Positions 27,495-35,527 of a DNA stretch of 64,000 nt are shown here, one piece after another. Made by a program: the position numbers and the translations under genes. The notes under the pieces were generated by a model, which saw nothing but the letters and a program-made list of their open reading frames with translations, searched no databases and was not told where the DNA came from. Source of the stretch: an uncultured Thermomicrobiaceae bacterium (GTDB taxonomy: Bacteria > Chloroflexota > Chloroflexia > Thermomicrobiales > Thermomicrobiaceae); contig CALKCJ010000026.1 of NCBI GenBank assembly GCA_938082375.1, forward strand, positions 1 through 64,000. The letters run 5' to 3'. Numbering within the stretch: the stretch's first letter is position 1; each line of letters begins with the position of its first letter.

Positions 27495-28304
27495 ATGGAT
27501 GATGCACCGCCGGAAAGGCCGGCTGCGGCAGCGTCCCTGCCCGCCCCGCTGCGGCGCGAGCGCGCGCTCATCCTCTTGTTGCTCCTGGCGCTTGCCGCGG
27601 TGAGTTGGCTCGTACTCCTCCGCTGGGAGCCGGGAATGGAAGGCGAGGAAACGTTGGGCCCGGCCATGGGCCTAAGCCCGCTCCTCTTCCTCGCCGTCTG
27701 GGTAGTGATGATGGTCGCGATGATGTTCCCGACCGCAGCGCCGATGATCCTGATGTTCACGCGCGTGCAAGCCGGCAAGCGCGTCCAGGGCCAGGCGTTC
27801 GTGCCTACCTGGGTCTTTGTTGCTGGCTACTTGGTCGTCTGGATAGCGTTTGGGGCGCTGATCTACGGCGTGGCCATCGCTGCCGAGCGCGCCGGCCAGC
27901 GTTCGGCTTGGCTCAGCACGAACGCTCCGCGGCTCGGCGGTGCGCTCATCGTGCTCGCCGGGCTCTACCAGGTATCGCCGCTCAAGCGGGCCTGCCTGGC
28001 ACACTGCCGCACCCCGCTCCACTTCGTGCTGACTCGGTGGCGGGAGGGCTACCGGGGCGCGCTCGAGATGGGTCTGCGCCACGGCCTCTACTGCCTCGGC
28101 TGCTGCTGGCTCCTGTTCGCGATTCTCTTGCCCCTCGGGCTGATGAACGTCGGCTTGATGGCGCTGATCACCCTGCTGATCTTTGCCGAAAAGTCGTTGC
28201 CCCTCAGCCCGTACGCGCGCGTCGCGGCCTCGGTGGCCCTGGTAGCTTACGGGGCGCTCATCCTCATGTACCCGAGTGCCCTGCCGACTGCAATGGGGAT
28301 GTAG
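27495..28304 (+). CDS. DUF2182 (COG5486) predicted metal-binding membrane protein
   Basis: This 269-residue protein has about seven hydrophobic segments and the family motifs 'VWVVMMVAMMFPTAAPMILMF', 'YLVVWIAFG', 'YQVSPLKRACLAHCRTPL' and 'GLRHGLYCLGCCWLLF...LPLGLMNVGLMALI'. The Met-rich first helix and the C-x3-C and C-x2-C-C clusters point to metal (probably copper) handling, but the function is not established. It is paired with the DUF1326 gene upstream. The next gene is convergent. Confidence 0.87.
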   Translation: MDDAPPERPAAAASLPAPLRRERALILLLLLALAAVSWLVLLRWEPGMEGEETLGPAMGLSPLLFLAVWVVMMVAMMFPTAAPMILMFTRVQAGKRVQGQAFVPTWVFVAGYLVVWIAFGALIYGVAIAAERAGQRSAWLSTNAPRLGGALIVLAGLYQVSPLKRACLAHCRTPLHFVLTRWREGYRGALEMGLRHGLYCLGCCWLLFAILLPLGLMNVGLMALITLLIFAEKSLPLSPYARVAASVALVAYGALILMYPSALPTAMGM

Positions 28305-28365
28305 CGATGGGGGTGGGCAAGCGCGTGACATGCCACACGGGGATCGCCCTGCTGTGTGCCGGCAC

Positions 28366-29256
28366 TTAACTTGGCCGGAGGGTGATATCTCTGCCTCGCA
28401 GTGCCAGGATGCCGATGATCGCGAACAGGACGGTGTAGGCGACCAGGATCAGAGCAGCTCGGTACGGATGCTCGATAACGGTACCCTGCGCCAGAGGAGA
28501 AAGTACCCGCGTGTTCAGGCCGGTCATGCGGTCAGCGTTGGCGCCGATGGCAGCCGCGTCGGTGATGGCGAACAGCTGGCCGAGCGGCCCCCTAACGAGC
28601 GGTCGAAGAGCGGCAAGAGCAGTGAGCCCGACGCGCTCTACGATGACATAACCGAGCACGATAGCCATTGCGATGGCCGGAGACCGGAACAGGAACGCCA
28701 TCGCGACAGCCGCAGCGATATACGGCAGCACCGCTAAGAGTGAGCGTACGAGCCCGATGGCGAGCTCCCGTGCCAGTCCCCAGTCGAGCCAGTCGAGTGG
28801 CACCCGTCCCAGATGGATGAGCGATGCCGCCGTCGAGACGACGAAGGCGAGCAGGAAGGTCGCGACGAGCCAGATCGCCGCGACGATCGCAAGGCTCAAC
28901 AGCTTCGCGAGCACGATTGCCCGGCGGTCGGTACCGCGCGCGAAGAGCGGTACGACGGTACCCCAGGCGAACTCGCTACCGGCGATGCTCGCTGCCACCA
29001 CTGCGAGAGCGAAGATCCCCAGTCCGGGCAGGAAGTTGAGCCCGTTGGTGAGACCTCCTGGCAGGACGGTCATGTCGATGAGCAACTGACCTGGATTGGG
29101 TTGACCGGCCCCGCTTCCCTCCGGTGTGGGGAGAAAGGCGAGGACTACCAGCAGTGTCTGGACGGTGACCAGGATAGCGAGCACGATGCCGAGCCCGATC
29201 CAGGTCATCGGCCGCCGCAGCACCTTGAGTAGCTCGGCCCGGAGGATACCAGTCAC
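28366..29256 (-). CDS. ABC-2 type exporter permease
   Basis: This 296-residue membrane protein has six hydrophobic segments and the usual ABC-2 N-terminus, 'ILRAELLKVLRRPMTWIGLG'. 'LAVVAASIAGSEFAWGTVVPLFARGTDRRAIVLAKLLSLAIVA' is typical of NatB/bacitracin-type permeases. It is translationally coupled to the ATPase gene upstream (ATGA overlap at 29253-29256). The transported substrate is unknown. Confidence 0.87.
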   Translation of the reverse strand: MTGILRAELLKVLRRPMTWIGLGIVLAILVTVQTLLVVLAFLPTPEGSGAGQPNPGQLLIDMTVLPGGLTNGLNFLPGLGIFALAVVAASIAGSEFAWGTVVPLFARGTDRRAIVLAKLLSLAIVAAIWLVATFLLAFVVSTAASLIHLGRVPLDWLDWGLARELAIGLVRSLLAVLPYIAAAVAMAFLFRSPAIAMAIVLGYVIVERVGLTALAALRPLVRGPLGQLFAITDAAAIGANADRMTGLNTRVLSPLAQGTVIEHPYRAALILVAYTVLFAIIGILALRGRDITLRPS

Positions 29257-30182
29257 GCGCTTAACCTCCCGTCCGTCGTCTCACCAGTGACCTCGACAAA
29301 AAGCGAGCGGAGGGAGTCGCGCTGGGGCATCAGCTCCACCGGGTAAACCTCGTGCCGGGCCAGGAAGGCGCTCAGCTCGCCCGCCTGCTCCGGTGGCGCT
29401 TGCAGGACGAGTCGGCCGTCCTCGACCGTCACGCCACTGACCCAGCTTGGACGCTCCGTCCCATGAAGCAGGGCGAGTGCTCGCTCGTCATCGGTGGTGC
29501 GCAGGAGGATTCGAGCGCTTGCGCGCAGCAGTTCGCTCAGCCGGCCATCGGCGACGATGCGCCCACGGTTGATGATGATCACCCGCTCACAGGTCTCCTC
29601 GACATCACGCAGCAGGTGGCTGGAGAGAAGGATCGTCTTGCCGCGGGCGATGAGCTCGCGCAGCAAGCTGTGAACGCGCTGCTGCCCGAAGGGGTCGAGA
29701 CCGTTCGTCGGCTCGTCGAGTAGGAGTACGTCTGGATCACCGAGCAGGGCGTTGGCCAGCGAGAGTAACTGTCGCATACCCTGGGAGTAGGTCTTGAAGG
29801 GGCGCCGGGCATTCTCGGCCAGCCCGACTTGGTCGATCAAATGGTCGACCTGGCTCGCGTCGACGCCGTAGGTGGCAGCCAGGACGCGGAGGTTGTCGCG
29901 ACCGCTAAGATAGGGATAAAACGCGGCTACTTCCGGCATGAGGCCGATGCGGCGCAGCAGGTCACGATTGCCCTCTCGGAGTGGCTGGCCGAACAGGCGA
30001 ATCGCGCCAGCAGTTGGCCGTACAAGACCGCAGAGCATACCGAGCGTGGTCGTTTTGCCGGCACCGTTGGGGCCGAGGAGACCCACGAGCTGACCAGGGT
30101 AGAGGGAGAAGCTGGCGGTATCGACGGCTAGCTTCTCGCCGTAGCGCTTGGTCAAGGCCCGGACTTCGACTGTCGGTTCCAT
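29253..30182 (-). CDS. ABC exporter ATP-binding protein
   Basis: This 309-residue ATPase has Walker A 'LLGPNGAGKTTTLGMLCGLV', the Q-loop 'LMPEVAAFYPYLSGRDNL', signature 'YSQGMRQLLSLANALLGDPDVLLLDEPTNGLDP' and the switch histidine in 'ILLSSHLLRDVEETCERVIIINRGRIVADG'. The signature reads YSQGM rather than LSGGQ, common in CcmA/NatA-type exporters. A 75-residue C-terminal regulatory domain follows. With the downstream permease it makes a homodimeric-type exporter. recA lies immediately upstream on the same strand with an 18 bp gap. Confidence 0.9.
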   Translation of the reverse strand: MEPTVEVRALTKRYGEKLAVDTASFSLYPGQLVGLLGPNGAGKTTTLGMLCGLVRPTAGAIRLFGQPLREGNRDLLRRIGLMPEVAAFYPYLSGRDNLRVLAATYGVDASQVDHLIDQVGLAENARRPFKTYSQGMRQLLSLANALLGDPDVLLLDEPTNGLDPFGQQRVHSLLRELIARGKTILLSSHLLRDVEETCERVIIINRGRIVADGRLSELLRASARILLRTTDDERALALLHGTERPSWVSGVTVEDGRLVLQAPPEQAGELSAFLARHEVYPVELMPQRDSLRSLFVEVTGETTDGRLSA

Positions 30183-30200
30183 CGCGTCACCGAGCGGGGG

Positions 30201-31268
30201 CTACGGCTCAGCGAAAAGGTTTCCGAGAAGCGGCTCAGGCTCGGTAGGCTCCTCACCGGCGCCGTCGTACTGGATGCGGTGGCGCAACTCGGGTGATGCC
30301 TGGCGGATCCGCTGTTCGATCTCAGCCATCACATTGGGGTTCGCCTTGAGGAATGCCTTGGCGTTCTCACGTCCCTGGCCGAGCCGCTCGTCTCCGAGGT
30401 AGTACCAGGCGCCGCTCTTTCGGATAATGCCGAGGTCTGTCGCCACGTCGAGAATGTTACCCGCGATCGAGATCCCCTCGTTGTACATGATGTCGAACTC
30501 GGCCTGCCGGAAGGGCGGCGCGACCTTGTTCTTGACCACCTTGACCCGAGCGCGGATACCGACGGTATCGGCACCTTCCTTGATGGCGTCGATCTTGCGG
30601 ATATCGAGCCGCACCGAGGCGTAGAACTTGAGAGCATTGCCGCCGGTGGTCGTCTCCGGATTGCCGTACATCACGCCGATCTTCATCCTGAGCTGGTTGA
30701 TAAAGATGACCGCCGTCTTGGAGCGGCTGATGGCACCGGTCAGCTTGCGCAGGGCCTGGCTCATTAGCCGGGCCTGGAGCCCCACGTGAGCATCACCCAT
30801 CTCTCCTTCGATCTCAGCCCGCGGCACCAGCGCTGCTACCGAGTCGATCACGACGACATCGATAGCACCGCTACGCACCAAGGTCTCGGCGATCTCCAGT
30901 GCCTGCTCACCGGTGTCCGGTTGGGCGATCAGGAGATCGTCGAGATCGACGCCCAGGCGCTCGGCGTAGACCGGGTCGAAAGCGTGCTCAGCGTCGATAT
31001 AGGCGGCCACGCCTCCCATCTTCTGGGCCTGGGCGATGACGTGGAGGGCCAGGGTCGTCTTGCCACTGGCTTCGGGCCCGTAGATCTCGGTGATCCGGCC
31101 GCGGGGAATGCCGCCGACACCGAGCGCCAGATCGAGCGCGATCGAACCGGTCGGGATGACCTCGACCTGGAGGCGGGAGGCATCCTCGCCCATGCGCATG
31201 ATCGCCCCTTTACCGAACTGTCGCTCGATCTGAGAGATGGCGAGCTCCAGCGCGCGTTCACGATCCAT
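30201..31268 (-). CDS. recA: Recombinase A
   Basis: This 355-residue strand-exchange ATPase and SOS co-protease starts '[24 protein letters not shown]'. It has Walker A '[19 protein letters not shown]', '[11 protein letters not shown]', Walker B '[24 protein letters not shown]', the L2 region '[37 protein letters not shown]', and an acidic tail. No intein is present. ATG 31268 is preferred; GTG 31274, two codons earlier, is equally possible. The promoter with an SOS-box candidate lies 40-90 bp upstream. Confidence 0.97.
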   Translation of the reverse strand: MDRERALELAISQIERQFGKGAIMRMGEDASRLQVEVIPTGSIALDLALGVGGIPRGRITEIYGPEASGKTTLALHVIAQAQKMGGVAAYIDAEHAFDPVYAERLGVDLDDLLIAQPDTGEQALEIAETLVRSGAIDVVVIDSVAALVPRAEIEGEMGDAHVGLQARLMSQALRKLTGAISRSKTAVIFINQLRMKIGVMYGNPETTTGGNALKFYASVRLDIRKIDAIKEGADTVGIRARVKVVKNKVAPPFRQAEFDIMYNEGISIAGNILDVATDLGIIRKSGAWYYLGDERLGQGRENAKAFLKANPNVMAEIEQRIRQASPELRHRIQYDGAGEEPTEPEPLLGNLFAEP

Positions 31269-31306
31269 GTTCACCTACCGCCTTTCGTGCAGATCGCCCA
31301 CCAGAT

Positions 31307-31320
31307 AGAACCCATGTTCG
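31307..31320 (-). promoter_or_regulatory. Candidate LexA (SOS) box of recA
   Basis: On the minus strand the site reads CGAAC-ATGG-GTTCT. This is one mismatch from the arms of the Gram-positive LexA consensus CGAAC-N4-GTTCG. It lies just downstream of the predicted recA start point, where a repressor would block transcription. Confidence 0.6.
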
Positions 31321-31331
31321 AGTCTCGGCCA

Positions 31332-31360
31332 ATCTTACGTGGCAGATGTCGGGAAGTCAA
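31332..31360 (-). promoter_or_regulatory. recA promoter
   Basis: Minus-strand TTGACT (31355-31360) and TAAGAT (31332-31337) are spaced by exactly 17 bp. Transcription is predicted to start near 31325. Confidence 0.7.
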
Positions 31361-31380
31361 CAGCACGGCCCGTCGTGCCC

Positions 31381-31716
31381 TTACTCGCCAATTCGCTCGA
31401 TCCGCTCGACCGGCAGCACGAAGATGATCGCACCGCCGACCTCGACCTCGAAGTTCTCGGGAAGGTACAGCAAGCCGGGCTCGAGGGCTGGCGCATAGGG
31501 CACCACGACTTGCTTACGGCGTCGGCAGATCCGTCGGATGATCGCGGTTGCGCGGTTCACGTCGTGGTCTTCGACGCATAGTAAGAGGCTCGTGTTTTCC
31601 CGGCGGAGCAGCGCTCCCGTGCTGGCGATGCGGGTCACGCGGAAACCCTCGGCGACCAATTCGCTCACGAGCCGGTCGGCGTCCTCGTCCTGGACGATGA
31701 CCACCATCAACTTCAC
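31381..31716 (-). CDS. PII-like cyclic-di-AMP receptor (DarA/DUF970 family), paralogue 1
   Basis: This 111-residue protein matches DarA (PstA), a trimeric PII-like signal receptor. It has 'VVIVQDEDADRLVSELVAEGFRVTRIASTGALLRRENTSLLLCVED' and the C-terminal 'LPENFEVEVGGAIIFVLPVERI'. The large-loop segment and the 'EVEVGGA.VFVLPV' strand, both typical of B. subtilis DarA, are present. The canonical 'GGFL..GNTT' ligand loop reads 'GALLRRENTS', with Gly replaced by Glu. GTG 31716 has AAGGGAGC upstream. Binding of c-di-AMP is inferred from the family. A second paralogue lies at 60318-60605. Confidence 0.88.
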   Translation of the reverse strand: MKLMVVIVQDEDADRLVSELVAEGFRVTRIASTGALLRRENTSLLLCVEDHDVNRATAIIRRICRRRKQVVVPYAPALEPGLLYLPENFEVEVGGAIIFVLPVERIERIGE

Positions 31717-31769
31717 GCGCTGCTCCCTTGCCTGCCCGCGGCTGCGGTCTGATCCGTCCGGCAACCTCC

Positions 31770-31798
31770 AGTATAAGATGGCACAAGATCGAGGGCAA
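31770..31798 (-). promoter_or_regulatory. Promoter of DarA paralogue 1
   Basis: Minus-strand TTGCCC (31793-31798) and TATACT (31770-31775) are 17 bp apart. The gene start is about 54 bp downstream of the -10 box. Confidence 0.6.
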
Positions 31799-31935
31799 TG
31801 AATGGTCGGATCGATCGCGAAGAGGGGAGGGAGCGTGGGGGATCGTGCTATTGCACTCTGCGCGGCACCGGCCGGGTACGCCTTCCTACTCGTACTCCGG
31901 GAGGCTGGGTCGGTATCCACCTGCTTCCGCCGCGG

Positions 31936-33573
31936 CTAGCCCACCTCGGCCGAAGCGGGCGGGGCCGGAGCGCGGCCTACTGCCGCGAGGACATCTTCCA
32001 CGGTGAGGTACGGCCCGCCGAAGACGCGGTTGATCTGCGTACTGTACGCCAGCGTGCCGGCCATCACCTCGGCCGGTGTCCCCTCGGCGATGACGCGGCC
32101 GTCGGCCAGCAGGACGATCCGATCCCCCCAGGCAGCGGCGAACTCGACATCGTGCGTGGCAACGATGACGGACGTCCCCTCTTTGGCGAGGTCGCACAGT
32201 AACCGGCCGAGCTCTGCCTTCCAGCCTGCGTCCAGTCCTCGGGTTGGCTCGTCGACGAGTAACAGGGGCGGCTGTCCAACCAGAACCGCCGCCAGCGCGG
32301 CCCGCTGGCGCTCTCCGCCGCTCAAGTCGTACGGGTGGCGCGCCGCGTGCTCAACGAGCCCGAGGCGGGCAAGCGTGCGGTTCAGCCCGTCATCTCCCTG
32401 ACCGCGCGCCCTCAGCGTCAGGGCCAGTTCCGCGCATAGGGAATCGCTGAAGAGGATGCTCGACGGGTGCTGCGGCACGTAGCCGACCATGAGCGCCAGC
32501 TCGCCCCGGGACAGACGGGTTGCCTCGCGGCCGAGGACGAGGACTCGGCCCCGATCAGGCTTCTGGAGCCCGACGATCTGCCGCAGGAGCGTCGTCTTGC
32601 CGGCACCGTTGCGCCCCATCAGGATTGTGACCATACCGGAGTGGAAGGCCAGTGAGATGTCACGCAACACCCAGCGATCTCCCAACCGGACGCTCACTCC
32701 CTCTAGCTCCGCGACCGGGTGGCCAGACGCGTGGTAAGCGCCGCGTACTCTTACGGTCTGCGAGAGCGCGACCTGCTGGTGACGTGCCGCCGTACGGGCT
32801 TGGGGCACGGTCAACGGTACTGTTCGCCAACCCAGGTTCAGCGCTAGCCGTATGAGCGGCGGTGGCCAGGGCAAGCTCGGTGCCACTTCCTGCGGCGACC
32901 CATCATGCGCCAGCCGCCCATCGGAGCCGAGGAGGCACAGCCGGCTGCAGAGTCCCAGCACTCGCTCGAGCCGCTGCTCAGCCAGCACGACCGTCACGCC
33001 GAGCTCGTCGACGAGTCGCCGCAGTGAGTCGAGAAACGACTCTGCCGCCCAGGGGTCGAGCTGTGAGGTCGGCTCGTCCAAGGCGAGGATTCGCGGCCGG
33101 GCAGCAAGTGCTGCAGCCAGTGCGACGCGCTGTCGCTCGCCTCCCGAGAGCGTCCCAAGCCTACGATCGCGCAGCGCGACAATCCCGAGCAGATCCAGGA
33201 CTTCTTCGAGGCGGACACGGATAGCCCGTTCGCCCAGGCCGAGGTTCTCAAGCCCGAAGACGATCTCGTCCGCCACTGTCTCGAAGAGTGTTTGCGTCTC
33301 TGGGTCCTGCGCCACGAAGCCGACGAGGCGACTGAGTCTGGCCGTACTCAACCCCCGGGTGTCGAGCCCCGCTATGAGCACGCGGCCACCGAAGTGACCA
33401 CCGTGGAAGTGTGGGATCAGCCCGTTCAGGCTTCGGAGCAGCGTCGTCTTGCCGGCGCCGGAGCTGCCGGCGAGCAACACGAACTCTCCCTCCCGCACGT
33501 TCCAGTCGACCTCTCGAAGGGCGTCGCGAGGTTGGCGTGGATAGCGATAGGTGAGCCCTTCGATCTGGATCAC
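31936..33573 (-). CDS. ecfA: ECF transporter double ATPase (EcfA1-EcfA2 fusion)
   Basis: This 545-residue protein holds two complete ABC ATPase domains. The first (about 1-235) has 'GSSGAGKTTLLRSLNGLIP', 'LSGGERQRVALAAALAARPRILALDEPTSQLDP'. The second (about 290-520) has 'GRNGAGKTTLLRQIVGLQKPDRG', 'LSGGERQRAALAAVLVGQPPLLLVDEPTRGLD'. Such fusions energise ECF-type vitamin and metal importers. Its ATG overlaps the EcfT stop by ATGA. As the last gene of the cobalamin-riboswitch operon it is expected to power B12 uptake. Confidence 0.9.
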   Translation of the reverse strand: MIQIEGLTYRYPRQPRDALREVDWNVREGEFVLLAGSSGAGKTTLLRSLNGLIPHFHGGHFGGRVLIAGLDTRGLSTARLSRLVGFVAQDPETQTLFETVADEIVFGLENLGLGERAIRVRLEEVLDLLGIVALRDRRLGTLSGGERQRVALAAALAARPRILALDEPTSQLDPWAAESFLDSLRRLVDELGVTVVLAEQRLERVLGLCSRLCLLGSDGRLAHDGSPQEVAPSLPWPPPLIRLALNLGWRTVPLTVPQARTAARHQQVALSQTVRVRGAYHASGHPVAELEGVSVRLGDRWVLRDISLAFHSGMVTILMGRNGAGKTTLLRQIVGLQKPDRGRVLVLGREATRLSRGELALMVGYVPQHPSSILFSDSLCAELALTLRARGQGDDGLNRTLARLGLVEHAARHPYDLSGGERQRAALAAVLVGQPPLLLVDEPTRGLDAGWKAELGRLLCDLAKEGTSVIVATHDVEFAAAWGDRIVLLADGRVIAEGTPAEVMAGTLAYSTQINRVFGGPYLTVEDVLAAVGRAPAPPASAEVG

Positions 33574-34562
33574 CGGCGCACCCCCGACAAGAGAAGGGCT
33601 GGCGCGACGAGCGACAGGTAGCCGAGTCCAGTGAACGTGTCGAACGGTGGCCAGGTCAGGCGAGGATAAGTGCTATAGGAGAGTTCCCCTGGAGCGAACG
33701 CGAGCGCGGTGAGCCAGAGTGTCGCTCCGGCGAGTGTCAGAGCCAAGGCCGTTATCTCCGCCCGTGTCCAGCGCAGGCGCCTGACGCCGTTCAGGATGCC
33801 GCGCGTGGCCGGGGTGAGAGCGACGATGGCGATGAGGAGCCCTAAGGCGGCCACGCGCCGATCGCCGCCGATAACGCCGAGTGTCAAGGCGAAGACCCCA
33901 CCGAGCATCGCCACCAGCAGGCCGCGCGACCGTGATGGCGCCTCGGCACCATAGGCGCGGGATTCGAGGGTCTCGGCCACAGCGAACGCGTGCTCCAGCG
34001 CACGGTGCAGCACCGGTACAACGATCGAGTGTGCTCGAAGCAGAGGAGAACCAAACAACCCTCGCACCTGTTGCGCCTCGCGGATCTCCCGTACGGCCCG
34101 AATAGCGAAGGGGAAGGCGGTGAGCCCGATTGCCACCGCTACGGCAGCGTTGGAGAAAGCTGGCGGGAGAAGGCGGAGTGTCTGGGCGCGGTCAAGCGCA
34201 CCGTCGAGCACGGCAACCACGAGCAGCAAGGTGAAGAGCACCGTCGCGGTGAGCAGCCCGTAGAGGACCGCGTTAAGGGTAATCGGCCCGCCGATGATCG
34301 GCCATGTGGGAGGCAAGCGGCCAAGCACGTGATCGCCAACATGTGCTGTCAGAGCGTTGAAGAGGACGCTGCTGGCCGCAATCACCACGCCAGCTCGCAG
34401 CGGTAACCGCGACGGAGCGTGTCCCAGCGGCCGGTGACGGTCTACCGCGAGGTACGTGCTCGTCACCGCGACCAGTGCGAGGCTCAGGTACAACGGGTTA
34501 CGGGTAACCGCAACGGCCAGCGTTGCAGATGCTGCCCAGACCAGCCAGACCAAGGCGTTCAT
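33570..34562 (-). CDS. ecfT: ECF transporter transmembrane subunit EcfT
   Basis: This 330-residue membrane protein carries the two Ala-Arg-Gly-type coupling motifs of EcfT: 'AVREIREAQQVRG' and 'AVAETLESRAYG'. These contact the two ATPase sites. EcfT proteins usually have about 260 residues; here roughly 110 extra residues with three or four hydrophobic segments follow the second motif. ATG 34562 overlaps the upstream stop (ATGA). Apparent longer frames extend antisense into the neighbour and are not real. Confidence 0.87.
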   Translation of the reverse strand: MNALVWLVWAASATLAVAVTRNPLYLSLALVAVTSTYLAVDRHRPLGHAPSRLPLRAGVVIAASSVLFNALTAHVGDHVLGRLPPTWPIIGGPITLNAVLYGLLTATVLFTLLLVVAVLDGALDRAQTLRLLPPAFSNAAVAVAIGLTAFPFAIRAVREIREAQQVRGLFGSPLLRAHSIVVPVLHRALEHAFAVAETLESRAYGAEAPSRSRGLLVAMLGGVFALTLGVIGGDRRVAALGLLIAIVALTPATRGILNGVRRLRWTRAEITALALTLAGATLWLTALAFAPGELSYSTYPRLTWPPFDTFTGLGYLSLVAPALLLSGVRR

Positions 34563-35527
34563 GGGCCGTCCTCTTTGGGTGGGCCGGTGCTGCGGCGCCA
34601 TGCCAGCCATCCGGCCAGCCCGAGCGCCAGTACGAGCATCGCCCCGAAGGGAGCATAGATGTCGAGACCAGGAGCGGCACCGGTGGGGATCGGTACCTTC
34701 CCGGGTGTCGCTGCGCCGCCCCCGACTGGGGGTGGTGGGGAGACCACAATGCGGGTGGCCGAGCGCGCCACGGCAGTCGGAGTCGCCAGCGGAGCGCCCG
34801 GTGCTGCTGGAGTTAAGCGCGGCGACGGTGTGGATACGCCTGGGACTTGCGAGACCGAACCAGCGCTTGGTGTCGCTCCCAGGCCCGCTGGTAGTTCCGG
34901 TGAAGGGGTCGACGCGGATATCGGAGGCGCGGTCGGAGAGGCGAGCGGTGGCAGTGTGCGCGTTGGTTGAGTCGTCACGGGCGTCGCTGCGGCCGTTCGA
35001 TCCACTCCGAGGCGGGCAGCGATCTGCTCGATCGAGGTCGGGGGCAGCCCGCTCTCGCCGGCCGTCCAGGCCCACCCATCGACGTCCCCGTCCCGGATCC
35101 GGCGACTGGACGGGCCGACCTGCTGAAGCACCCACGAGCCGCTGGCATCGAGGCGATAGTAGTGCCAGTAGAACGCGGGCGCGGTGTAGCTCTGGCAGAA
35201 GCAGTTCTCAGCGGGACATCCCTCACCGTCGATCGCGCACACGGCGGCCCCCAGCCCAGCGAAGTTCGCCAGGGTGACGCTTGCGCCCGAGCGTAGCAGC
35301 AGCTCGAGCCCGGTGATCTCGGGCTCGGGGAACTCGACATAGTAGACGACCACGCGGCCGTCGCCGTGGCGGATGACCAGCCCGGCGCCGCCGGGGCGCT
35401 GGGCCGCCAGCGGGATGGGGGAGGCCGCTGGCAGCACCAGCGCCAGTAGCAGCAAGAGCGCCAGCAGGTATCGAAGTGAAAACCGTGAGCGGTTGTCGAG
35501 GCGGCGGCCTGCGGGTGGCTGGCTCAT
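34559..35527 (-). CDS. Membrane-anchored DUF4430 (transcobalamin beta-domain-like) protein
   Basis: This 322-residue protein has a hydrophobic signal (about residues 18-37). One extracytoplasmic domain (about 48-160) includes 'GCPAENCFC', 'FYWHYYRLDASGSWVLQQVGPSSRRIRDGDVDGWAW'. The pattern W-x-Y...G-x-W...G...S...I-x-DGD-x-x-GW is what I know from DUF4430, the domain matching the C-terminal part of eukaryotic transcobalamin. A Pro/Thr/Ser-rich stalk (165-285), a membrane helix (about 292-312) and a short basic tail follow. It is coupled to both neighbours by TAATG and ATGA overlaps. A B12-binding role is inferred from family and riboswitch. Confidence 0.8.
   Translation of the reverse strand: MSQPPAGRRLDNRSRFSLRYLLALLLLLALVLPAASPIPLAAQRPGGAGLVIRHGDGRVVVYYVEFPEPEITGLELLLRSGASVTLANFAGLGAAVCAIDGEGCPAENCFCQSYTAPAFYWHYYRLDASGSWVLQQVGPSSRRIRDGDVDGWAWTAGESGLPPTSIEQIAARLGVDRTAAATPVTTQPTRTLPPLASPTAPPISASTPSPELPAGLGATPSAGSVSQVPGVSTPSPRLTPAAPGAPLATPTAVARSATRIVVSPPPPVGGGAATPGKVPIPTGAAPGLDIYAPFGAMLVLALGLAGWLAWRRSTGPPKEDGP

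Noticed and set aside
33570-35135. 521-codon frame as a long EcfT
   Set aside because: The part before ATG 34562 is antisense to nothing real on its own strand but overlaps the upstream DUF4430 gene in another frame. ATG 34562 overlaps that gene's stop, a typical coupled start.
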